DNA of 64,000 nucleotides from DAHUXN01 sp963729815 (GCA_963729815.1 CAVSPU010000002.1:930001-994000), one strand, 5' to 3'; positions 7,775-18,191 are shown, counted from the first letter of the stretch. Program-made: numbers and translations. Notes: generated from the sequence alone by a model not told the origin.

Positions 7775-9874
7775 CTAACGACTCTCTGTTGCCGTGCTGT
7801 TCATCGGCGCTGCGCTTTTCTTGATGTATTTCGCGTACCACGCGAGATAGCGCTCGTAGCGGTCACGCTGGAAACTGGGCCGCTGGATGCCGTGAAACTC
7901 GTTGGGATAAATAATCAACTCCGTCGGAACGCCCAGGCTGCGCAGCGCCTGGTACATTTCCATGTTGCCGATCATCGGAACGTTCGCGTCTTTGTCGCCG
8001 CTGAAATAGATTGTTGGCGTCTTGATGCGGTCCGCATGCAAGAAGGGGTAGGAAATCTTCTGATACGTCTCCCACGCTTTCGGATTCCACGGCGGGCCGA
8101 TTTCATTGTCGTATTGAATGATGTACTGATCCACGCCGTAAAGAGCCACTGTGAATCCCGTGCCGGCGCCGCACGTCGCGGCCTTCAAATTCGGATCGCT
8201 GGCGATCATGTAATCGGTGAGGATGCAGCCATAGCTCCAGCCGCCCACGCCAATGCGATCCGGATCGGCGACGCCCATCGAAATGACGTGGTCGATGCCG
8301 GCCTTCAAATCCTCCACTTCGTAGTGTCCCCAGTCCGCAAAAATTGCGCGCTGGAATTTCTGCCCGCGGCCTGAGCTGCCTCGGTAGTTCACGTTGAGCA
8401 CGGCATAGCCATTGGCTGCGAAAATCTGCCGCTCAAAGTTAAACGAGTGCGCGTCCTGTCCGTTCGGGCCGCCGTGAATGCGCAAGAGCAGCGGCACTTT
8501 CGCGCCCTCGGTGTATCCCACGGGAAAAGTCAGCAGCCCGTGGACGGCTGTCCCATCGGGAGTCTTGTAGTCGACATCCTCGGTCTTTCCGAGCTCGAGC
8601 TGCGAGAAGAGCGCATTGTTTTGATGCGTCAATTGGCGCAGTGTCCCCCCGTCCCAAGAGTAAACTTCTGTCGCTTTATAATCTCCGCCGGTAAGCCCCA
8701 CAAGGCATCCATTCGAATGCGAGATGCCGCTGATGACGACGGGCGGTTCGAGTAGCTTCTGTACGCTTTGGTCCGCGATATTGACGGAAATCGGATACTC
8801 CGACCGGTCATCCTCCTCATCGACGACAATCGATTTTACATCGGCGCTGAAGTACGGCGCGGAAACCGAGCGATCCAGCTTCTCGGTCAAGATTGTCGGC
8901 TCGGCGGACCCGTCCGAAGGAACAATCGCGAGACGGCTCATGCCATATGCATCCCATTTCTTTTCGTCGCCGACCAAGAATGCGATCCACTTTCCATCGG
9001 AACTCCATGCCAGACGCCCTCGAGTTCCGCGCGTCGCGTAATTCGTGATCTGTTTTTCCGCCGACGCCGGCTGCGCATTGGCGACGAAAACTTGCGGCGA
9101 AGGCTCGCGGTCGGGGTCAGCGGCATGATTGCTCAGAAATGCGATGCGCGTTCCATCCGGCGACCACACCGGACCAGATTCATCGTGCGTATCCGTCGTC
9201 AGCCGCTCGGTTTTTTTCGTGGCGATATCGAAAAGATAGATGTAGCTGTGGCGTCCGCTCAGGAGATATCCCGCAACGTCCTGTCGGAAGTGATAGCGGT
9301 CAATCACAATCGGCTTGGGTGGCTTCGGTTTGCCGCCGCCCACGGCTTCATCGCCCTGCGGCTCGTCGGGATCCGGATCGCCAACCACGAGCGCGAGGCG
9401 CTTCGAATCCGGCGACCACTCATAGCCTTGCAAGTGGCCCTTCACGTTCGTCAGTTGCATGGCCTCGCCGCCTTCGCGATTCAGAATCCAGACCTGGCTT
9501 CCCTTGGCTTCTCCCGGCCGTCCTGACGTGAACGACAAATACTTGCCGTCGGGAGACCATTGCGGCGAGCTCTCCGATTCCTGGCTCTCCGTGATCTGCC
9601 GGTCGCTCGACCCATCGGTGCTGACCATCCAGATATGCGAATCGTGTTTGTCCGCCTTAACGTCGATCGTGCTCACGGTGTACGCTACCTGTTTGCCTTC
9701 AGGAGAGCACTGCGGGTCGCGAACATCGCGCATGCGCGCAAGGTCATCGAGATTGATCGGACGCTTCTGTTGCGCGTGACTCGGCGCGCAAAAAATGAGC
9801 GTAGACAAGGCGGCGCAAAGTGCGCTTGCGCGGTACAGCGCAGATCGCCAACGCATGGCGGATCCGAAAAACAT
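7775..9874 (-). CDS. Secreted S9 family (prolyl oligopeptidase/acylaminoacyl) peptidase
   Basis: About 699 residues. An N-terminal signal segment (ASALCAALSTLIFCAPSHAQ) precedes a WD40-like/PD40 propeller with repeated SPDG motifs (QWSPDGKYLSFTSG, WSPDGTRIAFLSN), then a C-terminal alpha/beta hydrolase domain. The nucleophile lies in GGWSYGC, the acid in SGDKDANVP and the histidine in FHGI, so the Ser-Asp-His triad is intact. The enzyme probably cleaves peptides in the periplasm. ATG 9874 (MFFGSAMRWRS) is chosen; ATG 9856 is an alternative, while the longer frame to 10003 adds non-signal residues. A second S9 peptidase lies at 43567-45612. Confidence 0.9.
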   Translation of the reverse strand: MFFGSAMRWRSALYRASALCAALSTLIFCAPSHAQQKRPINLDDLARMRDVRDPQCSPEGKQVAYTVSTIDVKADKHDSHIWMVSTDGSSDRQITESQESESSPQWSPDGKYLSFTSGRPGEAKGSQVWILNREGGEAMQLTNVKGHLQGYEWSPDSKRLALVVGDPDPDEPQGDEAVGGGKPKPPKPIVIDRYHFRQDVAGYLLSGRHSYIYLFDIATKKTERLTTDTHDESGPVWSPDGTRIAFLSNHAADPDREPSPQVFVANAQPASAEKQITNYATRGTRGRLAWSSDGKWIAFLVGDEKKWDAYGMSRLAIVPSDGSAEPTILTEKLDRSVSAPYFSADVKSIVVDEEDDRSEYPISVNIADQSVQKLLEPPVVISGISHSNGCLVGLTGGDYKATEVYSWDGGTLRQLTHQNNALFSQLELGKTEDVDYKTPDGTAVHGLLTFPVGYTEGAKVPLLLRIHGGPNGQDAHSFNFERQIFAANGYAVLNVNYRGSSGRGQKFQRAIFADWGHYEVEDLKAGIDHVISMGVADPDRIGVGGWSYGCILTDYMIASDPNLKAATCGAGTGFTVALYGVDQYIIQYDNEIGPPWNPKAWETYQKISYPFLHADRIKTPTIYFSGDKDANVPMIGNMEMYQALRSLGVPTELIIYPNEFHGIQRPSFQRDRYERYLAWYAKYIKKSAAPMNSTATESR

Positions 9875-10081
9875 CTTGCCCGAATAGTTAGATGAATTCG
9901 CAGCGTCCAATTCACACCCCCGAATTTGTGCTGAAATATTCTGCTCCGTGGCCGCTTGGATGCAGCCGTTCATCAACGCCGTGCTTCGCGCAGGTCGGAG
10001 CATCGTTCTCTATAATACAAATCACGAAAGTCATAAAGTCCAATTCTTATTCGGCCCGGCCGAGTCCTCGCTGCGTACTCG

Positions 10082-11176
10082 CTAGTGGCTCGGCTCCAAA
10101 ATTAAGTTTTGCACGCGCCAGTTCAACAATTCCGCGACATACAGTTCATTTTCGGACGGGCAGGCAATTTCGTGAATCCATCCGAATTGCTTCAGTTGTT
10201 TGCCCGATTCGCCCAGCATGCCGAGCACTTTTCCATCGAGGCTCAGCTTGTAAATTCTCCCGGGAAACGCATCTGAACTGTAGAGCACTTGATTCGGCCC
10301 CGGCGTGATGCAAATCGCCCAGGGCGCGCCGGGCGCCATTGTCCCGTGTGGATTCGCCTGCTTGTTGCCAATTGCGGGGCGCGCATCGGGCGGCGCGGGC
10401 ACATCAATCGTGATCTGCCGCAGAAATTTCCCGTCGCCATCGAACACCTGGATACGCCGGTTGCCGCGGTCTGCGACATACACGCGGCCTTCTGCGTCAA
10501 CGGCGATGCTGTGCGGCGTATTGAACTGGCCGGGTTTGTCGCCGGGCTCGCCCCACGACATCAGCCAGTCGCCATTCTTGTCCACCTTCGCCACGCGTGA
10601 ATTGATATAGCCGTCGCTGATGTAGGTATTGCCTGCGGCGTCCCACGCGACGTCGGTGACTTGGCGAAACATGTCGTCAACCGGTGGCAGCGGCGGATTC
10701 GGATGCGCCAATGGGCCCGTGTGCTCGTCGGCAGCCTCCTGTTTGCGGCCAAACACCATGGCGACGCGTCCTTGCGGATCAAACTTGATGACCATGTCCG
10801 AGCCCTTATCAGTCACCCAGATGTTGTCCTCCGCGTCGACCTTCACCGTGTGCGCAAATGACCACGCGTACAAGTTATGCCCGATCTCGCGCACGAAGTT
10901 GCCATCAGCGTCGAACTCCAGCAGTTGCGCTGCGGCCGCGCCGTACGCAGGTCCGGTCGTGTTGCCGCGCGAAAAGACAAACACATGTCTTTTCGAATTC
11001 ACGGCAACGCCGGAAACTTCACCCAGATACAAATTCGGCGGCAGCTTCAGGAAATTGGGAACCGAGCGGTAGGGAATTGTGGGTACGGGCGCCTGCTGTG
11101 CAAAAGCGCCCAGTGCGAATAATGAGAAAGCCAAAAAACACAGCACGCAATTCCGAACAAGTGTCGATCGTCCCAT
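10082..11176 (-). CDS. Secreted NHL-repeat beta-propeller protein
   Basis: 364 residues. ATG 11176 is chosen because GGAGGT sits six bases upstream. It yields MGRSTLVRNCVLCFLAF and a signal peptide ending at ALGAFAQ. The mature protein has NHL repeats, for example VSGVAVNSKRHVFVFSRG, VKVDAEDNIWVTDKG, SIAVDAEGRVYVADRGNRR and a C-terminal IACPSENELYVAELLNWRV. The arrangement resembles peptidylglycine alpha-amidating lyase-like and SMP-30-like propellers often annotated in Acidobacteria, but I see no proven catalytic signature, so a binding or lactonase-like function remains open. Confidence 0.85.
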   Translation of the reverse strand: MGRSTLVRNCVLCFLAFSLFALGAFAQQAPVPTIPYRSVPNFLKLPPNLYLGEVSGVAVNSKRHVFVFSRGNTTGPAYGAAAAQLLEFDADGNFVREIGHNLYAWSFAHTVKVDAEDNIWVTDKGSDMVIKFDPQGRVAMVFGRKQEAADEHTGPLAHPNPPLPPVDDMFRQVTDVAWDAAGNTYISDGYINSRVAKVDKNGDWLMSWGEPGDKPGQFNTPHSIAVDAEGRVYVADRGNRRIQVFDGDGKFLRQITIDVPAPPDARPAIGNKQANPHGTMAPGAPWAICITPGPNQVLYSSDAFPGRIYKLSLDGKVLGMLGESGKQLKQFGWIHEIACPSENELYVAELLNWRVQNLILEPSH

Positions 11177-11256
11177 GGCGCACCTCCGCGACGGCAGCTT
11201 CATCGCATGATTCGCCATCCGCCGCCCGCAGAGTATACCCTACGCGCCCGCGCCGC

Positions 11257-14200
11257 TCACCACAGCAGCTTCAGTCCGAATTGCACTTGTCTGGATGTCG
11301 TCGACGTGCTCGTGATTACGCCCGCCGTCGGAGAAACGCCCGCCGGAGTGAGCACAATTGGATTCGGTGTATTGAAATTCGCGCGGTTCAATAGATTGAA
11401 AAGTTCCGCGCGGAATTCGAGCTTCATGCGCTCGTTCAATTGCGTGTCTTTCATTGCCGAGAAGTCCCAAGTCGCGAGACCTGGTCCCGTCAGCGTATCG
11501 CGGCCGAGATTGCCGTAAAAGCCGCTATTCGGGGGCGGAGCGATGAACGCCGCCGGATTGAAATACTGGCTCACGCCGCCCTCGATCACATTTCCCGTAA
11601 ACGCGGGATTCACAAACGGCCGCACGGGATTGCGCGTATCGCCGTTGTTCGATGGGTTGTAGCTAAGTTGCGGCGTGAAAGGGAACCCCGACTGTAGCGT
11701 GATAATGCTATTGACTGCCCATCCGCTCACGGCGGTGCTCCGCCAGCCGCTCCATTCTGCGAGCAATCTCTGGCCATGTCCGAAGGGCAGCGCGTAGTTC
11801 ACATTGCCCACCGCCACGTTTCGCACGTCGTACGTTGCCGGTCCCCAGTCGGCGCGAATATCATACGGATTCATTATCAGCCCCGGCGCGTTTCCGGCCG
11901 CGGTAGCGTTCAGCGAGTCACCGTCGTCAAGCGCCTTTGACCATGTATAGACGCCGCGGAACGTCAACCCCTGGCTGAAGCGATGATTCACGTCCAATTC
12001 CAACGCATTGTACGAACTCGTTCCTTCCGAATACCAACCCCACGAATTCCCCAGCGCGGGGTTCGCTTTGGGCGTTCCTGCGGGGATGAAAAACGTTCCT
12101 GCGGGAACTGGCTGCCCGGTCGGCAGAGTTGTCGGACACGCTACAGCCGGGCAAATTGTCGGGACCGGTTCGTTGGCGTCGAGGCTGACAATTTCGTGAT
12201 ATCCGTGCGAACCCACGTAGCCCGCGCTCACCGACGTGTTCGGTCCCAGCGCCTGCTCGATTCGCAGCGAATAGGAAATCAGCGTCGGCGTATTCATGTT
12301 TGGCTGCACGCCCGCGGGCAAAATCTTCGTTCCGGCCGGCACAGGAGCGCTTGGCACAAGAGGGAATTGCGAAACGGGCAAGGAGACGCTGTAGGTCGGA
12401 TTGAAGGGCGCATTTTGATCCATGCGGTATCCGAGCGCGTCCTGCAGGTCGTTGTACATTCCAAAGCCCGCGCGAATCACTGTTTTCGAACTGAATGGGC
12501 TCCAGGCTACGCCGAGCCGCGGCTGTGGAAGAAACCTCGCATTGTTCACCGTGAAGGCCGAGCCGCTGATTTGTGGTTGCGTTTGCATCACGCCGTTGCT
12601 GAAGACAAACGTCGACGCCCGTCCCGACGCTTCGTTCCATCCTGTCGTGAATTCGTCGCGCAAGCCCAGCGACACAGTCAACTTTGGGCTCACGCGAATC
12701 ATGTCTTCGGCATAGAACGCGGCAAGCAGGGAGCGCCATCCCAGCGGCGTCGGAGTTGGGTCGAACAGGAAACTCGAAGTGCCTTGCAGAAAAGTTTGCA
12801 AGCCCGTGAACGTCGCCTGCCCGAATTGGCTCAACGCCAAATCCTCATTCGAGTCCACGCGCTGGAACCACGCTCCGAAGCTGAATTGGTTCCGGCCTTT
12901 CGTGAGCGACACTTGATCCTCGTATGTAAACAAATTGCGATTGATATCCAGATTGCTGCCGTTATTGCTGCCCGCGAGACTTAGTTGCGCCGCGGGATTC
13001 GACGCCGCGCTTCCTCCCACGACTACTGCGCCGACCGGATCACCCGTCAAGAACGTCGGCACGCTCGCGGCCAAAGTATTCGGTGTCGGTTCGCCCGTGT
13101 AGAAATAGCTCGCGCGCGAAAATCCGAAGCGCGCTGTGTTCACGAGGCTTGGCGTGAATATGTGCGTTTCCTGCAAGCTGAAAACCTGCTCGCGCAGGCT
13201 TTCGATATCCGTGCTGAACGGATTGCTCGTCGGCGTATTGTCCGCGCTGTCGTCAATCGTGTAGGCGCCGCTTAGCGTATCGTCCTGCGAGAAAATGTGG
13301 TCGAGCCGCGTGGTCCCGAAGTCTTCGCGAATGGTCTCGAGCGGATTGCTGAACGCTTCGGCAATCCCCCCAAAATCCGGTGCCGTCGGGCTCTGCACGG
13401 GCCAAAGATTGAACAGCGGCGCCACTCCCGCCGCCACTCCCACGTTATATAAGCCGCTCGCCGGGCATGGATTCGGCGCCGGCGTGACCAACGCGCAGGG
13501 CAGCATCCCATTGCGCGCGTTCGTGTTCGGGACGAGCGTCACATCCGTTTCGTGCAAGTGCTGGCGAAACCCCTCGTAGTTTGCAAACACAAACGTCTTG
13601 TCCGTTGCGATCGGCCCTCCCATCGAGGCGCCAAACTGGTTGCGCTGAAAAGGGGGCGGGGTTCCACCATGGTCGAAATAATTTGGCGCATCCAGATCAC
13701 TATTGCGGAGAAACTCATACGCCGCCCCGTGCCATGCGTTCGTCCCGGATTGCGTGACAATCGCCACCTGCGCGCCTGGCCGTTTCCCGTACTCGGCGCC
13801 ATAGGAATCACGCAACACGTTGAATTCCCTCACCGCGTCTACGCCGAGCAGCAACCCGCTTGTTCCCCCGGGCTGCATGTTGTTCTCGGCCGCGCCCGTG
13901 AATTCGACGCCGTTCAGCAGAAACAAGTTTTGCTGTGGGCGATTGCCCGACACCGAAAACATATTTCCAACCACCGAGTTCGATACTCCGACGCCGCCCG
14001 TTTTCTCCCACGTGAAATTCACCACGCCCGGATCGAGCGTCATCAGTTCATCGAAACTGCGTCCGTTGAGAGGGAGATTCTTCACCTGCCGCTCTCCCAC
14101 GAGCCCTGAAATGTCCGTTGTCGTCGCGCTAACCGCCGTGGGCTCGCCATTCACCGTCACTTGCTGGCTCACTTCCCCGACCTGCAGCGCAAAATCGACT

Positions 14201-14520
14201 CTCTCGTCCTGTCCTACGGCGAGTTGAATTTCGCGGCGAACTTCCTCTTTGAATCCTGCCTTCGAAGTCCGCACCTCATACTCTCCTACCGGCAGCGCGG
14301 AGATTTGGTATCGTCCTGAGCCATCCGTCATCGCTGTCCGGACCGCGCCCGTTTCGAGATTCGTGGCCTTCACGGTTGCCTGCGTCACCACTGCTCCGGA
14401 TGCATCGGTGACGATCCCGGAAATGTCCGCGCCAGCCTGCGCCAGCGTGCGTGGCGCCCACATGATCACAGCTGCCAACATGACTAAGCCCAAACCTGAG
14501 CCCAAGTTCCGGAAACGCAT
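11257..14520 (-). CDS. Oar-like TonB-dependent receptor with N-terminal carboxypeptidase-regulatory domain
   Basis: 1087 residues. ATG 14520 (MRFRNLGSGLGLVMLAAV) gives a signal peptide and has GGAG about nine bases upstream. Residues about 30-115 form a carboxypeptidase-regulatory-like Ig domain (ADISGIVTDASGAVVTQATV, GRYQISALPVGEYEVR). A plug domain follows (LPLNGRSFDELMTLDPGV), then a large barrel ending with the aromatic C-terminus RQVQFGLKLLW, typical of outer-membrane insertion. Acidobacteria carry many copies of this receptor class, thought to import polymers or attach substrates. No TonB box can be assigned by eye. No partner genes for a specific substrate are adjacent, so the ligand is unknown. 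Confidence 0.92.
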   Translation of the reverse strand: MRFRNLGSGLGLVMLAAVIMWAPRTLAQAGADISGIVTDASGAVVTQATVKATNLETGAVRTAMTDGSGRYQISALPVGEYEVRTSKAGFKEEVRREIQLAVGQDERVDFALQVGEVSQQVTVNGEPTAVSATTTDISGLVGERQVKNLPLNGRSFDELMTLDPGVVNFTWEKTGGVGVSNSVVGNMFSVSGNRPQQNLFLLNGVEFTGAAENNMQPGGTSGLLLGVDAVREFNVLRDSYGAEYGKRPGAQVAIVTQSGTNAWHGAAYEFLRNSDLDAPNYFDHGGTPPPFQRNQFGASMGGPIATDKTFVFANYEGFRQHLHETDVTLVPNTNARNGMLPCALVTPAPNPCPASGLYNVGVAAGVAPLFNLWPVQSPTAPDFGGIAEAFSNPLETIREDFGTTRLDHIFSQDDTLSGAYTIDDSADNTPTSNPFSTDIESLREQVFSLQETHIFTPSLVNTARFGFSRASYFYTGEPTPNTLAASVPTFLTGDPVGAVVVGGSAASNPAAQLSLAGSNNGSNLDINRNLFTYEDQVSLTKGRNQFSFGAWFQRVDSNEDLALSQFGQATFTGLQTFLQGTSSFLFDPTPTPLGWRSLLAAFYAEDMIRVSPKLTVSLGLRDEFTTGWNEASGRASTFVFSNGVMQTQPQISGSAFTVNNARFLPQPRLGVAWSPFSSKTVIRAGFGMYNDLQDALGYRMDQNAPFNPTYSVSLPVSQFPLVPSAPVPAGTKILPAGVQPNMNTPTLISYSLRIEQALGPNTSVSAGYVGSHGYHEIVSLDANEPVPTICPAVACPTTLPTGQPVPAGTFFIPAGTPKANPALGNSWGWYSEGTSSYNALELDVNHRFSQGLTFRGVYTWSKALDDGDSLNATAAGNAPGLIMNPYDIRADWGPATYDVRNVAVGNVNYALPFGHGQRLLAEWSGWRSTAVSGWAVNSIITLQSGFPFTPQLSYNPSNNGDTRNPVRPFVNPAFTGNVIEGGVSQYFNPAAFIAPPPNSGFYGNLGRDTLTGPGLATWDFSAMKDTQLNERMKLEFRAELFNLLNRANFNTPNPIVLTPAGVSPTAGVITSTSTTSRQVQFGLKLLW

Positions 14521-14800
14521 CGTGAAGTCTCCAAAGTAAATTAAGAATCGTCCGTGCATATTAATACGAATAATATCGTTACTGCAAGACGGCTCAATAC
14601 GGTATGAGTGAGCCAACGAGCAAAGCAACGGAGCAGGGCTTGACCGCGGTGCAATAGGAGCGTTATTTCGAGGGAAAGGTCCGGACTAGTACTGAAATTT
14701 GCTCGCGACGCCAAAGGTGCGGCGCAACGACGTGATTGACCTGCACAAAATTGCTCTATTGTTTTTGCTGCAGCGGCGGCACCGTTCCGCTAAATTAACG

Positions 14801-15223
14801 TCAGGCCGCGCTGGTTTTTGGCTGGCAGATCGCCGCGATCAGTAGCCCCATCACGATGGCGAGGCCCGTTTCGACGATGATGTCGTGAAGAGCGATGCGG
14901 TGAGGCATCGGCACGGCCACGTATTGGGACATCGTGCCCGGAATGCAGCTCACGAGCGAAAGTAGTATGCCGAAACGGAAGCCTTGGCCGATCCACGATT
15001 TTCTTTCGATTCCGCGCTGGTAGATCAGTACGGCTCCCACAGTAAAAATAAATTGCGCCAGCAGCATGATCCACATGCGGTGCGTTATCGCCTCTTGCGT
15101 GCGCCACAATGCGGACGTCGCAACGTATTCCGACCGCAGAAGCATACTGTAAATCACGTAAAGGACACCGGCGCGCAGGATAAATGCCGCCACGATGGCG
15201 CCCGCAGTTTTCTTGGTTTCCAT
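14801..15223 (-). CDS. Four-helix membrane protein of unknown function
   Basis: 140 residues beginning METKKTAGAIVAAFILRAG, with GGGAGGATAC seven bases before the ATG. Hydrophobic stretches near residues 8-26, 50-67, 82-98 and 110-132 suggest four transmembrane helices with short loops. I recognise no domain. It is followed, 176 bases further on, by the TonB receptor gene on the same strand. It is likely a true gene given its ribosome site and membrane topology, but no role can be inferred. Confidence 0.65.
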   Translation of the reverse strand: METKKTAGAIVAAFILRAGVLYVIYSMLLRSEYVATSALWRTQEAITHRMWIMLLAQFIFTVGAVLIYQRGIERKSWIGQGFRFGILLSLVSCIPGTMSQYVAVPMPHRIALHDIIVETGLAIVMGLLIAAICQPKTSAA

Positions 15224-15312
15224 GATCGTATCCTCCCGGGAAGATTTGCCTCACAGATTCCACTGGCGCCGCGCAAAGCGACCCGAATCAGCATCGCCTC
15301 GATCCATCATAA

Positions 15313-15639
15313 TTACGCGATTACTGCTCTTCCATATCCCCGCACGGCTCGATCGATTCCAGGACCAGCATCGGTGAGGTCCTGTGCATTCATTGCGGGA
15401 CGGATGGTCAATCTCGCGCTAAAGGCCAGAAACCACGGCTCGGAAACGGCGGGCAGTTGCGAGGCCTCCTGCATGTCGAAGAAGATGTAGCCCGTTCGTT
15501 CGCCATTATCTTCGGCGAAATATGCTGCTTCGGGCTTCAGGTCATTGAGGATTCCTTTAATCGTGGGTCCCAGACTGCCGTTTCGCGCCGCTTCGTTGCC
15601 GGCCTCGACCGGAATTGAGACCTTGAGCATCATACGCAT
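15313..15639 (-). CDS. DUF3303-like small protein
   Basis: 108 residues. ATG 15639 (MRMMLKVSIPVEAGNEAARN) is chosen because of a GAGGAGGG ribosome site nine bases upstream; the longer open frame to 15792 lacks one. The sequence (IPVEAGNEAARNGSLGP, then LKPEAAYFAEDNGERTGYIFFDM) resembles the DUF3303 type of small ferredoxin-like alpha/beta proteins that begin with a strand such as MLKVSIPVE. No catalytic residues are known. The C-terminal tail after FSARLTIRPAM may be poorly ordered. Function unknown. Confidence 0.68.
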   Translation of the reverse strand: MRMMLKVSIPVEAGNEAARNGSLGPTIKGILNDLKPEAAYFAEDNGERTGYIFFDMQEASQLPAVSEPWFLAFSARLTIRPAMNAQDLTDAGPGIDRAVRGYGRAVIA

Positions 15640-15933
15640 CTTGTGCGCCCTCCTCGGGCAATTTGAAGTATACACCCCCGTTCGCTCGCGAATGTGAAGT
15701 GCCGCGCCTCGATTCCCGCCATCTTGAGTCTCCGCCAGCCACTCGTGCGGATTCGAGTTTTGCCTCAGCATAGGCTCCAAATCTGCAATCACGAGAATTC
15801 CGGACTGTCATGCGGGTCTCCCTCCGTAAAACCTTTCGCGCGATCAGGGAATCAAAGCACCCGTAACTCTTGCTATATGCCCGGCCGGGGGATTACTCGC
15901 AAAGACGAGAGATATTTGGCATATTCGAACAAA

Positions 15934-16980
15934 ATGATCACCTCGAGTCGTTGGGCGCTCCGGTTCACTCTGGCGGCTGTAGCTGCAGCTGTGTGTTGGT
16001 TTGCCAGCCCGACCCTGGCGCAGCAGACGCCCGATCAACCGGGCCAGCAATCGCCGGGCAGCGTCACCGGGACCATTGTCGATAAAGACGGCAACGTCAT
16101 CTCCGGCGCCCAGGTGACGCTTACTCGGGACGACCAATCGCCAAAGCAAATCGTGCAATCCGGTGACGATGGCCGCTTTACCTTCACCAGCGTCGCACCG
16201 GGACCTTTTCACCTCGCAATCACGGCCACTGCGTACGCGACGCAGACATTTTCCGGCACGATGGTTTCGGGGCAGAGCTTCGTCGTCCCGCCGATCACGG
16301 TCACTCTTGCCACTGTTATGACTGTGGTGCGCGTCGAACCCACAGCCGTGGTGGCCGAACGGCAAATCAAAGCGGAAGAGCAGCAGCGCGTCCTAAAAGT
16401 AGTTCCAAACTACTACGTTACCTACGATCCCAATGCAGCTCCGCTGAACTCAAAACAAAAATCCGACCTTGCCTGGAAGACGACCATTGATCCAGTTACA
16501 TTCGCGCTAATCGGTGTTTTTGCTGGATTTCAACAGGCGGCAAATAGTCCCAACGGATACGGGCAAGGTGCACAAGGTTATGGCAAGCGCTACGGCGCCT
16601 CCTATGCTGACTATGCTACTGGTGCCATCTTTGGCAGCGTCCTATTTCCGGCGATCCTAAAGCAAGACCCACGTTACTTCTACAAGGGAACTGGAACCAC
16701 ACGCTCGCGGGTTGCGTACGCGATCTTCAACGCGGTCATCTGCAAAGGCGACAACGGGCACTGGCAGCCAAATTACTCAGGCATTCTTGGAAATCTTTCT
16801 TCCGGCGCGATCGCAAACTCTTACTATCCGGCAAAAAATCGCGGAGTGCCGTTGACTTTTGAAGTAGCGGCAAGTGGGATAGGGGCAACCGCGGCCTATA
16901 ACATGCTTGAAGAGTTCGTTCTCAAGAAGCTGACGCCGGCTCCTCGCAACCACGAAGCACGCCAAAGCACCACGCCCTGA
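15934..16980 (+). CDS. Secreted protein with carboxypeptidase-regulatory-like domain
   Basis: About 348 residues from ATG 15934 (MITSSRWALRFTLAAVAAA). The signal peptide ends near FASPTLAQ. Residues about 45-125 form a carboxypeptidase-regulatory (CarboxypepD_reg) fold: GSVTGTIVDKDGNVISGAQV, GRFTFTSVAPGPFHL. The second half has glycine/tyrosine-rich segments (GYGQGAQGYGKRYGASYAD, DPRYFYKGTG) and hydrophobic stretches suggesting membrane or cell-surface association; this half is recurrent in Acidobacteria but unnamed. No clear ribosome site precedes the chosen ATG; ATG 15877 is an alternative. Function unknown. Confidence 0.75.
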   Translation: MITSSRWALRFTLAAVAAAVCWFASPTLAQQTPDQPGQQSPGSVTGTIVDKDGNVISGAQVTLTRDDQSPKQIVQSGDDGRFTFTSVAPGPFHLAITATAYATQTFSGTMVSGQSFVVPPITVTLATVMTVVRVEPTAVVAERQIKAEEQQRVLKVVPNYYVTYDPNAAPLNSKQKSDLAWKTTIDPVTFALIGVFAGFQQAANSPNGYGQGAQGYGKRYGASYADYATGAIFGSVLFPAILKQDPRYFYKGTGTTRSRVAYAIFNAVICKGDNGHWQPNYSGILGNLSSGAIANSYYPAKNRGVPLTFEVAASGIGATAAYNMLEEFVLKKLTPAPRNHEARQSTTP

Positions 16981-17977
16981 TTACGACCAAGGCGGACCGC
17001 TACTTTTGCGAAGGGGAGCTTGAAATGGATCAGTCTGCTACTTTGGGGCGCGTGCTCCTTAGGGACCCCTGATCAGCCTATGATTCCCGCTGCGTCCAAG
17101 GGGACGATCTTAGAACTTTTCTGGCCCATTTCGTGACAGCCGTGCCACAGTTCGACCACGGAACGGCACTGGCCGTGTAGCCCTGTTGCCGTCCCTAGGC
17201 CAAATGTTCCGTAACGCGACTAATCGGGAGTTTGGTGTGACGTGCTCGGTTTCCCGGTGACCAATTACGCGACAAACCGATATCTGACGGGCCGCAAAGA
17301 TGGAGTCTTTCGACCGGGTGCGCGGTCGCATAAGTCCGTCCAACGAATCTAGCTAAGAACGTAGGCCCGGACCTGTGCGCCTAAAACCGCACCCTCGCAG
17401 TGTGCGAGACTGTCGCGCTGTCGTGGCCGTCGCTCGGCATTTGGCCGAAGCCAGCTATTGGATACTGCGCAAACAGGAACCGTACCGGGCACCAGACAGC
17501 AATATGATTTCGTCCAGGAAGGGGTAAGCGCGAGACACGTCTGGCCCTTTCCAGCAATCACAGGGGAAGAGGCCTCGGGGTGAATGCGAAACCCTAAACC
17601 GATATGCTCATGCCCGCAGCAGGGCGAATACATGGCTTACGACGAAACCGCAAGCACGAGCAAATGGACGATGGAGTCGAAATGTTTCTCGGAGGTTCAC
17701 ACGCGGCTGCTGCCAGTCCCAAAGACTTCTGATAAGTGAAAACATCGCACGCTCGATTTCGCGCCTGACTCTGGGCAACATCGTCGGGCCGTGCCCGCGT
17801 GCGGGTGTGCCCGGAATGTTTGAACTACGGCGAAAAACTGAAAGGAAAATCAACCAAGCGCTTGACACAACGCAGCGCTTTCATACATGACGTGTCCTAC
17901 CTACTCCCGGTGCCGCAGGCACCGTCTTCCCGGCGCTCTACGGCGCTGCCCGTTAACCGTGCTCCTCGGACCGAAAT
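16981..17977. other. Gene-poor decayed region
   Basis: About one kilobase without a convincing gene. Short frames on both strands lack ribosome sites, known domains and membrane or signal features. The only recognisable structure is one copy of a dispersed repeat (17099-17235). Together with the frameshifted gene at 17978-18191 and the transposase at 18932, this suggests an old insertion or decay zone. Confidence 0.55.
17099..17235. repeat. GGGGACGATC-TAGAACTTTTCTG dispersed repeat, copy 1
   Basis: Starts GGGGACGATCTTAGAACTT and continues for about 135 bases, with partial matches to 35871-35990: the block TTCGTG, then CGTGTAGCC, then CCGTAA in the same order. The first 25 bases differ at only one or two positions between copies; later parts are about 55-65% similar by eye. 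Confidence 0.6.
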
Positions 17978-18191
17978 TCAGTCCATCGCGGCAGGCTTGA
18001 GCGAGGGATGCTCAGCGTACAGCGGGTTCAGAACCTCAAGCAGCATCTCGCCCATGATGCGCCCAGCCGCTCTCCGATCGGCGGCGAACTCCTCGGGCGA
18101 GCACCCGTCCCTGACCATGGCTATCGAATCGCCCCGAGAACTCGATCATCAGATCACTGACTTGCTTCGCGATCCGCGCGTCTCTAATCAT
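17978..18191 (-). pseudogene. Frameshifted small gene (about 71 codons)
   Basis: Reading from ATG 18191 gives MIRDARIAKQVSDLMIEFSG and then loses sense. Shifting by one base at the GGGG run near 18137 gives SIAMVRDGCSPEEFAADRR, AAGRIMGEMLLEVLNPLYA and ends EHPSLKPAAMD with TGA at 17978. The two halves join into one plausible helical protein of about 71 residues. The span is 214 bases, not a multiple of three, consistent with one extra G. The protein resembles unnamed small soluble proteins in soil bacteria, but I cannot name a family. A sequencing error could produce the same picture. Confidence 0.5.

Noticed and set aside
17632..17740. 35-codon forward frame starting MAYDETAST
   Set aside because: Only a weak upstream purine run and no membrane or domain features; likely chance.
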